Shown here: positions 43,709 to 51,885 of the stretch, one piece after another
Layout of the letters: every line of letters begins with the position of its first letter
Position numbering within the stretch: the first letter of the stretch is position 1
Assembly (NCBI GenBank): GCA_024229395.1
Contig: JAAESM010000027.1
Coordinates: 168,248-232,247 of the forward strand
DNA length: 64,000 nucleotides
Source: Planctomycetota bacterium
GTDB lineage: Bacteria > Planctomycetota > UBA1135
Reading direction: 5' to 3'
Notes under the pieces: model-generated
Seen by the model: the letters and a program-made list of their open reading frames with translations, nothing else
Database searches by the model: none
What the model was told of the DNA's origin: nothing
Position numbers and translations under genes: made by a program

Positions 43709-44825
43709 AGAAGGCTTGGTCGAAGATGCCGAAGAAACTTTCCTGAAAGCGACTCCAAAGCGGACGCGCTTTCCACATATCGAGAGTGATCTCCCGGCAC
43801 GATTCGAAGTCGCGCTGGAAGGCGCTGGTCAACTCGCCAGCCAAAGGTTTGTGCAAGGTATCCACCGCTACCTCGTGGTTCCACAAGTTCGACCAGCGAT
43901 CCAGGTTCGGCGTGCCGATCAAGGTCCAGTCCTCGTCGAAAACCGCAGCTTTGGCATGTTGGAAGGAAGGCTGGTATTCGAATAGGCGCACTCCGTTGCG
44001 CAACAACTGCGCGTAGTACCTTCTTGAGGCCTGCCGCACCGCCGGGTGATCGTGCAGGTTCGGGCCAGGCAACAACAAACGCACGTCCACGCCGCGTTGT
44101 GCCGCAAAACGCAGCGCCCGACGTAATCGACGTGGCGGAATGAAATAAGCCGTGGCAATCCATGCGCGTTGTTGCGCTTTGCCCAAACGGTAAAGTAGGG
44201 TCTTGCGGAAACAACTCAGTGCGATCGCTTTTTGCGGCAATAACCGCTGCTCGTCTTGATGCGGCGGACGTTGCGCTTTCGCGGCCGGTAGTGCTTCGCC
44301 TTTCCACAAGGCTTCGAAGGCCACGCGGAATTGCGCGACCGTTTCACCGGTGACACGCAGCATGGTCTCGCGGTAGGGGCGTTCGGCTTCACGCCACCAG
44401 GGGTCGGCCACTGCCAACCCACCGGTCCAAGCCACGCGTTGATCAATCAAGACGATGCGTCGGTGCGTGCGCGTCATGATGCGCGAGCGAAAACTCAAGA
44501 ACAGGTCGGTCCAACGCAGCGGATGGAAGCATTGGAACTCCGCCAGTTCTTCCAGACGCTCGCGCAAGGCTGGAGTCATGGCATGGGAACCGGCACCATC
44601 CACCATCACGCGCACCTTAGCGCCGTTGGCGACCGCCGATTCGAAGGCGGTGACTAGGGCGCCGGCGGCGGCACCATCGACCAGGATGTAGGTCTCGAAC
44701 AGGACTTCATTCTGCGCCGCTGCGATGTCCGCCAGCATCCGCTGCCAAGTTGCACTGGCTTCGGTATGCAGTTCCAATGTGCCGAGTGGCACGAAGGGAA
44801 AGGGATTGCGGAGGGACCTGCTCAT
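43707..44825 (-). CDS. Phospholipase D / cardiolipin synthase-like protein
   Basis: 372 residues from ATG 44825; a TTG 18 bases upstream is possible. Two HxKx4D-type motifs: the first reads HRRIVLID (His121, Arg123, Asp128), with Arg in place of the usual Lys, the second HAKAAVFD (His290, Lys292, Asp297) is canonical. 'NEVLFETYILVDGAAAGAL', 'AWTGGLAVADPWW' and 'AYFIPPRRLRRAL' match ClsB-type cardiolipin synthases. Substrate probably phosphatidyl groups, location inner membrane face. No transmembrane helix is seen. Confidence 0.88.
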   Translation of the reverse strand: MSRSLRNPFPFVPLGTLELHTEASATWQRMLADIAAAQNEVLFETYILVDGAAAGALVTAFESAVANGAKVRVMVDGAGSHAMTPALRERLEELAEFQCFHPLRWTDLFLSFRSRIMTRTHRRIVLIDQRVAWTGGLAVADPWWREAERPYRETMLRVTGETVAQFRVAFEALWKGEALPAAKAQRPPHQDEQRLLPQKAIALSCFRKTLLYRLGKAQQRAWIATAYFIPPRRLRRALRFAAQRGVDVRLLLPGPNLHDHPAVRQASRRYYAQLLRNGVRLFEYQPSFQHAKAAVFDEDWTLIGTPNLDRWSNLWNHEVAVDTLHKPLAGELTSAFQRDFESCREITLDMWKARPLWSRFQESFFGIFDQAF

Positions 44826-44926
44826 GGGCGTATCGGTCGACAAACTGAATTTACAACATTCCGCCCACTATCCGAATAGCTTGACGCCACCTTGACGGGT
44901 TTTTTCAAAGCCACCGCAGCCTTAGC

Positions 44927-46057
44927 ATGAATGTTGTGCGCCAGCTCACCATGACCACCGTCGTTGCTGCCATGCTGGCCTGCCCAGTCATGGCTCAGGA
45001 TCTCGACTGGGAGTTCCACGGTCGTATCGATGGCGATTGGAGCAGCTTTTCACCATCTAATGGCATGCGCGCCCATGCCGGCAACTTCGAAGAAGGCAGT
45101 GAATGGCGCCGGATTCGCTTCGGCATTTCTGGCACCGCCTGGCAATGGTTGGATTTTAGGGCGCGCTTTGATTACGACATCAGGATCAATGAGTTGGAGA
45201 TCAACAACCTTTGGTTGCAGCTCGATGACCTACCCACGGTCGGCCGTTTTCGTTTTGGCTATCTGAAGGAGCCTTTCGGCCTGGAGCGCCAAGCCAGCAG
45301 CCGCGCGTTGTTGTTCATGGAGCGTTCCTCTGCTGCTGCGTTGACCACCAACCGTAACTTAGGCTTCACCCTTTCCGACGCACCGCTCGATAAGCGCGCC
45401 ACTTGGTCGGCGGGATTGTTTCGCGAAACTCATGTTGCACCCGGTGGACCCGAACCGTTGATCGGCAACGCCCATCACTTCACTGCGCGCGCCACCTTGC
45501 TGCCAGTTTTTGAAGAGTTTGGTTCGGAACTTGTGCACTTTGGTGCGGCCTTTTCCCAACGCGAAGTAGAAGGTGGATTTGCCGATCTGAGCGAAGGCAT
45601 GCAACTGCACTTTTCTCCAACGATCGTCGATACCGGCCTACTTGCCGCCGAAGACATTCAAAAGATCGGTCTGGAAGCAGCCTTCGTGCGCGGGCCATGG
45701 TCGATGCAAGCGGAATGGTTGCAGACCAAAGTCGAACAACCTTCCGGTGCCGAACTGCATTTCCCTGGCTACTACGTCCAGGCCAGCTTCTTCTTGACCG
45801 ACACCTTCCGACGCTATCACCAACGCGCCGCGCGTTTCATGCAACCGGAGAAAGAGGCCGTCGAGATCGCTGCACGTCATTCCAAGCTCGACTTACAGAG
45901 TGGCCCCGTGCTTGGCGGTGTGCTGACCAGCAACAGCTTGGCGCTGAACTGGTATGTGACTTCGCAAACCAAGATCCAGTTCGATTTCGAGCATGCACGC
46001 CTGGAAGACGTCGGCGCGGTCAATGGCTTCGCGATGCGCTTCGAATACAGCTGGTAA
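44927..46057 (+). CDS. OprP/OprO-type porin
   Basis: 376 residues. A signal peptide ('LTMTTVVAAMLACPVMAQ') is followed by amphipathic beta strands ('DWEFHGRIDGDWSSF', 'RRIRFGISGTAWQWLDFRAR', 'VGRFRFGYLKEPFGLERQ', 'FMERSSAAALTTNRNLGF'), the hallmark of phosphate-selective porins of the OprO/OprP family, and the protein ends with an aromatic residue ('AMRFEYSW') suited for BAM recognition. Anion or phosphate uptake is the family role; selectivity is not proven here. Convergent with waaF, only two bases apart. Confidence 0.88.
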   Translation: MNVVRQLTMTTVVAAMLACPVMAQDLDWEFHGRIDGDWSSFSPSNGMRAHAGNFEEGSEWRRIRFGISGTAWQWLDFRARFDYDIRINELEINNLWLQLDDLPTVGRFRFGYLKEPFGLERQASSRALLFMERSSAAALTTNRNLGFTLSDAPLDKRATWSAGLFRETHVAPGGPEPLIGNAHHFTARATLLPVFEEFGSELVHFGAAFSQREVEGGFADLSEGMQLHFSPTIVDTGLLAAEDIQKIGLEAAFVRGPWSMQAEWLQTKVEQPSGAELHFPGYYVQASFFLTDTFRRYHQRAARFMQPEKEAVEIAARHSKLDLQSGPVLGGVLTSNSLALNWYVTSQTKIQFDFEHARLEDVGAVNGFAMRFEYSW

Positions 46058-46059
46058 GC

Positions 46060-47073
46060 CTAGGTCGAGGGAGCGGCTGCGACAGCATCCTGGACTGCAC
46101 GGACCACATTACTCGGTGCAATCCGGTTCATGCACGGATGATCGGCCTTCGGGCAGACCTTCTGATGGCAGTTCAAACAATCCAGTTCATCACGTCGCAG
46201 GATTGTGGTGTGCTCCAAGGCATGTGCGCTCCATGCGGGGTGCGTAGGGCCATAGATCACGACTTGGGGAACGCGCAAAGCTGCCGCCATATGACGTGCG
46301 CCGTTATCCATGGCCAACACCACAGAGCAACTGGCGATCAAGGCTTTGGCTTCACCAAGACCTGTAGCTTGTGTTGCCGGTAATACCGAGTCGAAAGGCA
46401 AACTGTTGGCGTAGTCCTCCAGCATCGCGCGTTCGTTCGGCGAGCCTAACCACACCGGCACAAAGCCGTGGCTGTCGTGCAACTCCTGCAAAGCGGAAAG
46501 CAACAACTCCTTCGGGTAGGACTTCGATGGTCCAAAGGCGGCTCCCGGTGCCACGCCGATCAAGGAGGTCGCACCAGTAGTTGCATCACTGGGCAGCGGC
46601 GTTTTCGCTGGCCCTGTCACCACCAACTCTGCAGCAAGAACCTCACGCTGCACTCCAACACTCGGCAGGAAGTCCGCATACAATTCTGTCATCGGCGCAG
46701 CACCGGGGATCGGCGGCAAGGAATGTTGCAGCAACAACTGACGCATTTGATTACGTCGGCCTATGCGCCGTGGGATCCCAGCTTTGCGCGCGGCTAGTAC
46801 CGACGACCATGAGTTCGGCAGCAATAAGGCTACATCCGCCTGTGCTTGGCGAAGCACTTGAGCATGCGGCACCGAACGATTCAGTGCCAGGAATTGATCG
46901 AAGCTATCCAGGCCATCCAACAAGGCGCCATAAGGTGCGTTGCCTGCAACCACGATGCGCGTCTGCGGCAAACCCATACGCAAACTGTGCAACAACGGCG
47001 TGGCCATCACCACGTCGCCGAGCGGATTCGGCAGGCGCACCAACAAGGTGGCGGGCGTTGAGGGCTTAGGCAT
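46060..47073 (-). CDS. waaF: Glycosyltransferase family 9, ADP-heptose:LPS heptosyltransferase II-like
   Basis: 337 residues from ATG 47073. 'LLVRLPNPLGDVVMATPLL', 'IPRRIGRRNQMRQLLLQHSL', 'GVAPGAAFGPSKSYP' and 'AMDNGARHMAAALRVPQVVI' with 'GPTHPAWSAH' match WaaF, and the cysteine-rich 'CLNCHQKVCPKADHPCM' near the C-terminus is typical of that branch. It transfers a heptose to the LPS inner core at the cytoplasmic face of the inner membrane. It is divergent from the radical SAM operon, separated by 136 bases, suggesting that operon also acts on envelope glycans. Confidence 0.88.
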   Translation of the reverse strand: MPKPSTPATLLVRLPNPLGDVVMATPLLHSLRMGLPQTRIVVAGNAPYGALLDGLDSFDQFLALNRSVPHAQVLRQAQADVALLLPNSWSSVLAARKAGIPRRIGRRNQMRQLLLQHSLPPIPGAAPMTELYADFLPSVGVQREVLAAELVVTGPAKTPLPSDATTGATSLIGVAPGAAFGPSKSYPKELLLSALQELHDSHGFVPVWLGSPNERAMLEDYANSLPFDSVLPATQATGLGEAKALIASCSVVLAMDNGARHMAAALRVPQVVIYGPTHPAWSAHALEHTTILRRDELDCLNCHQKVCPKADHPCMNRIAPSNVVRAVQDAVAAAPST

Positions 47074-47195
47074 TTCGGTGGCGGGCAGGCAGGCGACTGA
47101 AGTGGGAACAACGAGCGAGCGAGGCTCGGACGGCGAGCGAAGAAGGCTCGCACGATGAGCGCGATGGGCGGCGGGTGATGGGTGCCACGCTCCGT

Positions 47196-47201
47196 TAGGA
47201 T
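47196..47201 (+). promoter_or_regulatory. -10-like TAGGAT before the four-gene radical SAM operon
   Basis: TAGGAT, ACGGGCGC, ATG 47210. This is the only promoter-like element seen for the operon 47210-50922 and fits a leaderless first gene. Confidence 0.45.
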
Positions 47202-47209
47202 ACGGGCGC

Positions 47210-48241
47210 ATGGCGTCGCCCGAATCGCAGTCCTCGCCGGAACCCCAATCCAGCCAGCAATCCAAGCCAGTGATCGAGCCATTCGCTTCTTCGCTGACGG
47301 TTGCGGTGATTGGTGCACGGCGTGTGCGGCAGGGCACCGGGCCGTTCTTGGCTCTGCAAGCAGCTTCGGCGGGCGCTCAAGTGGTTGGCGTGCTCGGCAC
47401 GCGTGCCGCAAGTGTACGTGAAGCGGTCGAGTTCTTGGCCGAACGTGGCCTGCGTCCTGCAGCCTACACCGACCGCGAGGAGATGCTCGAGGAACTGCAA
47501 CCGGATGTGGTCATCATCGCCTCGCCGCTGGGCACCCATCGCGCTTGGTTGTCGGCCGCCCTGGGCCAACGCGCGCATGTCTATTGCGAGAAGCCGCTGG
47601 TCACCGCGCCGCCGCATGTCAGCGAGAAACTAATCCGCTCCTTCTCGGCGCGCAACTTGGTGTTGGCCGAAAACGTGCAATGGCCCGAAGTGCTTCCGGC
47701 ATTTCACGCCCTGCACCCGGATGTGGATCTGTCCGAGGTCACGCGCTTTCGCATGTTGATGGCCCCACCTATGCGCGGCCTAGCCCGCTGGGGGGAAGTG
47801 CTTTCGCACCCGTTGAGTTTGATCCAAGCTGCGGTACCAGGGCCTGCTGAAATCGAGGACATTCGCTTCACCGAAGCCGCGCCCGACGCCCTCGATTCGC
47901 GCCTGGATTTCACCTATCGCACTCTGGACCGCGTGTTGGAATGTGAAGTCATGCTCGAGGACTTGGATGTCTATCCACGGCCGGCCGAGTTTGCTTTCGA
48001 CGACGCACTCTGTCGTCGCCAAGTTCGTGAAGAGAGCTACACCATGGAGTTTGTCGATGGCAAGGAAGGTTGTGTTCCGCAATCCGTCGGCGATCCGATG
48101 GAGAATTGTTTGCACGCATTTTTGCGCCGTGTCCTAGAAGCAGTAGATGCCAATAAGGCACCTCTCGACGAAGCGCTAGTACGACGTCAAAACTTGTTGG
48201 AGATCCTGCTGGAGGCCTACCGTGGATTCGCCCGAAACTGA
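47210..48241 (+). CDS. Gfo/Idh/MocA-family oxidoreductase
   Basis: 343 residues. After a Ser/Gln/Pro-rich N-terminus (~28 residues) comes a Rossmann fold with a modified dinucleotide loop ('VAVIGARRVRQGTGPFLALQ'), 'ELQPDVVIIASPLGTHRAW' and the catalytic 'VYCEKPLV' (Glu-Lys-Pro). The C-terminal substrate domain is typical in size. Family enzymes oxidise or reduce sugars and cyclitols, often as nucleotide-linked or phosphorylated forms, using NAD(P). The 3' end overlaps the radical SAM gene by 20 bases, so both are translated together. Probably the sugar-modifying step of an envelope-glycan pathway, by inference. Confidence 0.88.
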   Translation: MASPESQSSPEPQSSQQSKPVIEPFASSLTVAVIGARRVRQGTGPFLALQAASAGAQVVGVLGTRAASVREAVEFLAERGLRPAAYTDREEMLEELQPDVVIIASPLGTHRAWLSAALGQRAHVYCEKPLVTAPPHVSEKLIRSFSARNLVLAENVQWPEVLPAFHALHPDVDLSEVTRFRMLMAPPMRGLARWGEVLSHPLSLIQAAVPGPAEIEDIRFTEAAPDALDSRLDFTYRTLDRVLECEVMLEDLDVYPRPAEFAFDDALCRRQVREESYTMEFVDGKEGCVPQSVGDPMENCLHAFLRRVLEAVDANKAPLDEALVRRQNLLEILLEAYRGFARN

Positions 48242-49505
48242 GCAACACTTCGCTGCCATGCACGATTTCACAGCCAAGCTGCGCCAGCCGTCAGCGATGC
48301 CGGTGGTGCGCAAGTATCTGCAGTGGCAACGAGAGGTGCGCGCGGCTTGTGTGAAGGGGGTAACTGCGCCGGAAATGCCGTCGATCGGTCCATTGTCGAT
48401 CAACCTCGACTTGACCACCGCATGTAACTACGCCTGCGATCACTGCATCGATTGGGATGCGCTCAATGTCGCCGTCCGCCACGACGACGCGCGCCTGCGT
48501 GAAGCAATCCAGAATCTGGTGCGCCGCGGTTTGCAGTCGGTGATCCTGCTCGGCGGAGGAGAGCCCACGCTTTACCCGGGCTTTGGCAGCATGGTGCGTT
48601 TCCTGAAGGAGCTGGAGCTGCAGGTGGCCGTGGTCACCAACGGTTCCAACAACGAAAAGATCGCCGAGGTCGCGGAGTACTTCACCGAAGGCGATTGGGT
48701 GCGTTTGTCACTTGATTCTGGCAGCGACCAAACTTTCCAGGACATGCATCATCCGAAGGGTCGCGGCATTGATCTGGATCAGATCTGCAGCAGTGCCCAA
48801 GGCATCAAGCGCCGCAACCCGGCGGTGCAACTTGGCTACTCCTTCGTCATCACTTGGCAAGGCTCCGAGCGCGAACAAGGTGCCGGCGTGGTCGAGAACC
48901 TCGATGAGATGGAGTCTGCAACCTTGCGCGCCAAGCAATACGGCTTCGACTACATCAGCTTCAAGCCTTTCCTGACTCGCGCCGAAGAAGGCGCCGAGGT
49001 CATGGATCCAGATCAAGCCGCCGAGGATCGCGAGCACCTTGTCCAACGATTACGCACTGGCTTGGCATTGGCCAAAGCGCATGAAGGAAAGTACTTCCGT
49101 GTAGTCGACAGCATCAATTTGCGCGTCTTCCTGGATGGAACCTGGAAGGACTACACCGCGCAACCGCAGACTTGCCATATGCAAGCGCTGCGTCAGGTTC
49201 TGAGTCCACTCGGCGTATTCAACTGCCCGGCGCATCGCGGGGTGGAGAAGGGGCGTGTTGGCAAGCTCGATGCATGGGCGGATGCTCAGGCCGAAGACTC
49301 CATCAACGCCGACGCGCACTCTACGATCCCTGCCGTGCAAGGCACCACGAATCTGCTCACCAACTTCAACGCCACCACCGAATGCCGTGAGGTGACCTGC
49401 TTATACAACCCGGTCAATCACTACCTTGAGAAGCTCGTCGTTGCGGAAACGCCATTGGAGGACCTGCTCGACGGCGGCCCCGATTGCGGAGACTGTTTCC
49501 TTTGA
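48222..49505 (+). CDS. Radical SAM protein with SPASM-like C-terminal cysteines
   Basis: 427 residues, GTG start inside the preceding gene. The cluster motif C-x3-C-x2-C is at Cys68, Cys72, Cys75 ('TTACNYACDHCIDWD') and the GGEP motif at ~111-115 ('LLGGGEPTLYPG'). The C-terminal region carries Cys318, Cys335, Cys388, Cys393, Cys422 and Cys425, the last pair in 'PDCGDCFL' at the very end, as in SPASM/twitch proteins binding extra Fe-S clusters. It is not the sulfatase-maturing type by context. Likely a radical modification of a sugar, peptide or lipid made by the operon. Substrate unknown. Confidence 0.88.
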   Translation: MDSPETEQHFAAMHDFTAKLRQPSAMPVVRKYLQWQREVRAACVKGVTAPEMPSIGPLSINLDLTTACNYACDHCIDWDALNVAVRHDDARLREAIQNLVRRGLQSVILLGGGEPTLYPGFGSMVRFLKELELQVAVVTNGSNNEKIAEVAEYFTEGDWVRLSLDSGSDQTFQDMHHPKGRGIDLDQICSSAQGIKRRNPAVQLGYSFVITWQGSEREQGAGVVENLDEMESATLRAKQYGFDYISFKPFLTRAEEGAEVMDPDQAAEDREHLVQRLRTGLALAKAHEGKYFRVVDSINLRVFLDGTWKDYTAQPQTCHMQALRQVLSPLGVFNCPAHRGVEKGRVGKLDAWADAQAEDSINADAHSTIPAVQGTTNLLTNFNATTECREVTCLYNPVNHYLEKLVVAETPLEDLLDGGPDCGDCFL

Positions 49506-50188
49506 GCCGAACCCCGCAGTCCATTCCGGAGAAACCCCACGACGAACAGCAACGTCCGGAACAGTTACGTCGGGAATATGAAGACAGCACGCGGGCTGCG
49601 CATTATCGCGACGACCGCTGGACGCGTTCACCACGTGCACGTCGGACGAATGCCAAGGAGTTGGCGATCGTGGAAGGCTTCGTGCAGCAATGCACATCCG
49701 CTCAAGGGGAGCCAGGTGCTCAGGCCATGCTCGACATTCCCTGTGGCACCGGCCGCTTTCGCAACATGCTTCAGCAACACGGCTCCACCTTGATGAGCAT
49801 CGATGCTTCGCGCGAAATGTTGACCGCTGCACCGAGCGCACCGCAGCTGCAGGCTTCGGCGCATCAGCTACCGTTGTTGGACAACTCGGTGGACTTCATC
49901 TTGTGCTCACGTCTGCTGCACCACTTCGAGACCAGCGCCGAACGCGCCACCGTGTTGGCCGAGTTGGCGCGCGTCAGCGGCAAGTGGATCGTGTTGAGCT
50001 ACTTTGATAACGCCAACTTCCAGGCATGGCGTAACAAGATCCGCGGCAAGTTTCGCGGACGCTTTCCGATTAGCCGCAGTCAGTTTCAAAGCGAGATCAG
50101 CGCAGCCGGCTTGAAGGAACGCGATCGCCGCTACATCCAACGAGGTCTCAGTGAACAAGTGTGGGTTTGGCTTGAGGTGAAGGCATGA
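49502..50188 (+). CDS. SAM-dependent class I methyltransferase
   Basis: 228 residues from TTG 49502, whose TTGA overlaps the radical SAM stop; an earlier TTG at 49484 is in frame. Motif I 'MLDIPCGTGRFRNML', motif II 'TLMSIDASREML', motif 'LPLLDNSVDFILCSRLLHHF' and post-motif 'RVSGKWIVLSYFDNANF' identify a Rossmann-type methyltransferase of the Methyltransf_11 kind. The substrate is probably the product of its operon partners. The next gene overlaps by four bases (ATGA). Confidence 0.88.
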   Translation: MSRTPQSIPEKPHDEQQRPEQLRREYEDSTRAAHYRDDRWTRSPRARRTNAKELAIVEGFVQQCTSAQGEPGAQAMLDIPCGTGRFRNMLQQHGSTLMSIDASREMLTAAPSAPQLQASAHQLPLLDNSVDFILCSRLLHHFETSAERATVLAELARVSGKWIVLSYFDNANFQAWRNKIRGKFRGRFPISRSQFQSEISAAGLKERDRRYIQRGLSEQVWVWLEVKA

Positions 50189-50922
50189 GTTGCAATTGCC
50201 CACAAACTCAAGAGTTGCAATTGCTCGACACCCTGGCCGAATCACGCACGGTGCGCGTTGAGAAGTTGCAAGACCACGAGGGCCAACAACTCGTGCGCAA
50301 GTCTTACCGCTTTCCAACCGGCAAAGACCAGCTACGTGGCATGTTGCGTGGCACGCTGTTCGGCAAACCGAAGGTCGAACGCGAACTTTTCCACTTGGAT
50401 TATCTGCAGCGTGCCCAAGTACCTGCAGTCACCGCTATCCGCGCTTGTGTCACACGCAATGCCCTCGGTTTTGTCACCAAAAGCCATCTGCTCACTGCCC
50501 TCAGTCCGGGCCAACGTCTGGATCACTTGATCGCCAACGACCAAATGCCAAGCACCGAAGCTTGGGCTGCCATCGGCACCAGCATGTCGCGCATGCATCA
50601 AGTCAGTTTCTGGCACCGCGGTCTGGCACCACGCAACCTGCTGATCCACGATCAAGCACCTTTCCACTTTTGGCTCGATCCAGCCAAGAGCGTGATTCAC
50701 CCGCGTGGCATCCGCCAGGCAGCCCGCGCCGACGACCTGCTGCGCTTCTGGTCCGGCCTGCACGAAGTCGTGCCGCAAGAACACAAAGACGCCTTTGAGC
50801 AAGCTTATGGGCAAGAAGGCGTCAGCGATCCCGCCAACATCTGGCCGGCAATTCCAAAAGGGAAACGCGCCGCGGCCGAGCGTGTGATACGCAGAGACGC
50901 GACGCGTTTCGGCAAGGACTAG
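50185..50922 (+). CDS. WaaP/InaA-like lipopolysaccharide kinase-fold protein with altered catalytic loop
   Basis: 245 residues. The kinase fold is recognisable: Lys39 in 'QLVRKSYRF', a Gly/Arg-rich region, 'AWAAIGTSMSRMHQVSFWHR' then the loop HRGLAPRNLL (144-153), and 'FHFWLDPAKSV' (Asp165, metal-binding position). Where protein-kinase-like enzymes have HRD, this protein has His144-Arg145-Gly146, so the catalytic Asp is missing while Asn151 and Asp165 remain. Family members phosphorylate heptose or Kdo of the LPS core. Here it may be inactive as a kinase, use another base, or act as a pseudokinase. Last gene of the operon; an ATGA overlap joins it to the methyltransferase. Confidence 0.75.
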   Translation: MSCNCPQTQELQLLDTLAESRTVRVEKLQDHEGQQLVRKSYRFPTGKDQLRGMLRGTLFGKPKVERELFHLDYLQRAQVPAVTAIRACVTRNALGFVTKSHLLTALSPGQRLDHLIANDQMPSTEAWAAIGTSMSRMHQVSFWHRGLAPRNLLIHDQAPFHFWLDPAKSVIHPRGIRQAARADDLLRFWSGLHEVVPQEHKDAFEQAYGQEGVSDPANIWPAIPKGKRAAAERVIRRDATRFGKD

Positions 50923-50926
50923 AAGC

Positions 50927-51874
50927 CTACAGGCCGAGCTTCTTCAACTCGTCGGCCAAAGCTGGCAGCACTTCGAGTGCATCGCCAACAATGCCGTAAG
51001 TAGCATGCTTGAAGATCGGCGCTTCTGCATCCTTGTTGATCGCGACGATGACCTTGGAACTGTTCATGCCAGCGAGGTGCTGGATCGCGCCACTGATGCC
51101 AGCAGCGATGTACAACTCAGGAGCCACGGTCTTGCCGGTCTGGCCGACTTGCTCACTGTGCGGACGCCAACCGGAATCCACTACGGCGCGCGAGGCACCC
51201 AGTGCACAACCAGGAATCGCGTCGGCGACGGCTTCGATCATTGACCAGTTCTCGGCTTCACCCATGCCACGTCCACCGGCAACCACCTTGGTGGCTTCGG
51301 AGACATCAGGGCGACCGCCAGTCTGGCTGCTGATCTCAGTCACCATCGAAACGCCAGCTTCGGAAGCAACCTCACTCATCTCTGCACTGGCCTCGCGACC
51401 GGCAGCAGCGAAGAAGTTACCGCGCAAGCTTGCGACCGCGACTGGGCCGTTGATCTTGATGGTGGTGAATGCCTTGCCGCCGAACTCTGGGCGGGTGAAG
51501 GTCATGGCTTCGGCATCAGCTGCGGTGCAGTCCGCGGCGAAACCAGTACCGAGCAACGCAGCGATGCGTGCAGTCAAGTCACGACCACGAACGGTCGCCG
51601 ACAGCAGCACCACGGTGGCATCGGACTCTTTGGCGACACGTGCAGCGGTTGCAGCAGCACCATCGGCACTGTGGCCGGCGGCATCTGCGATCAGCACCTT
51701 GTCGGCACCAGCGCCACCCAACAGGGAGGCATCCAGTTCGCACTTCTCAGTGGCGAGCGCGATCACGCTGGAACCACGCTGATCAGCAAAGGTGCGGGCA
51801 GCACCAAGAGCCTCAAGGCTGGCGGCGCGCAAGGAGCCTTCACGGCTTTCCAAAACTACGAGGATGTTGGACAT
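50927..51874 (-). CDS. etfA: Electron transfer flavoprotein subunit alpha
   Basis: 315 residues. 'MSNILVVLESREGSLRAAS' start, 'ATVRGRDLTARIAALLGTGF' and the FAD-binding C-terminal block 'VAPELYIAAGISGAIQHLAG' with 'VIVAINKDAEAPIFKHATYG' define EtfA. With EtfB it carries electrons from acyl-CoA and other dehydrogenases to ETF-quinone oxidoreductase (not in the window). An AAGGAG site lies seven bases before the ATG, and the gene follows etfB by 11 bases. Confidence 0.97.
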   Translation of the reverse strand: MSNILVVLESREGSLRAASLEALGAARTFADQRGSSVIALATEKCELDASLLGGAGADKVLIADAAGHSADGAAATAARVAKESDATVVLLSATVRGRDLTARIAALLGTGFAADCTAADAEAMTFTRPEFGGKAFTTIKINGPVAVASLRGNFFAAAGREASAEMSEVASEAGVSMVTEISSQTGGRPDVSEATKVVAGGRGMGEAENWSMIEAVADAIPGCALGASRAVVDSGWRPHSEQVGQTGKTVAPELYIAAGISGAIQHLAGMNSSKVIVAINKDAEAPIFKHATYGIVGDALEVLPALADELKKLGL

Positions 51875-51885
51875 GTTCTTGCTCC

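Noticed and set aside
44881..44926. Two TTGACG boxes as -35 elements of the porin gene
   Set aside because: No -10-like sequence lies at 16-18 bases downstream of either box.
48222..49505. Radical SAM protein as an anaerobic sulfatase-maturating enzyme for the sulfatases
   Set aside because: It has the SPASM-like cysteines but is 39 kb from the sulfatases, sits in a glycan-type operon and lacks the anSME-like sequence around the cluster motif.
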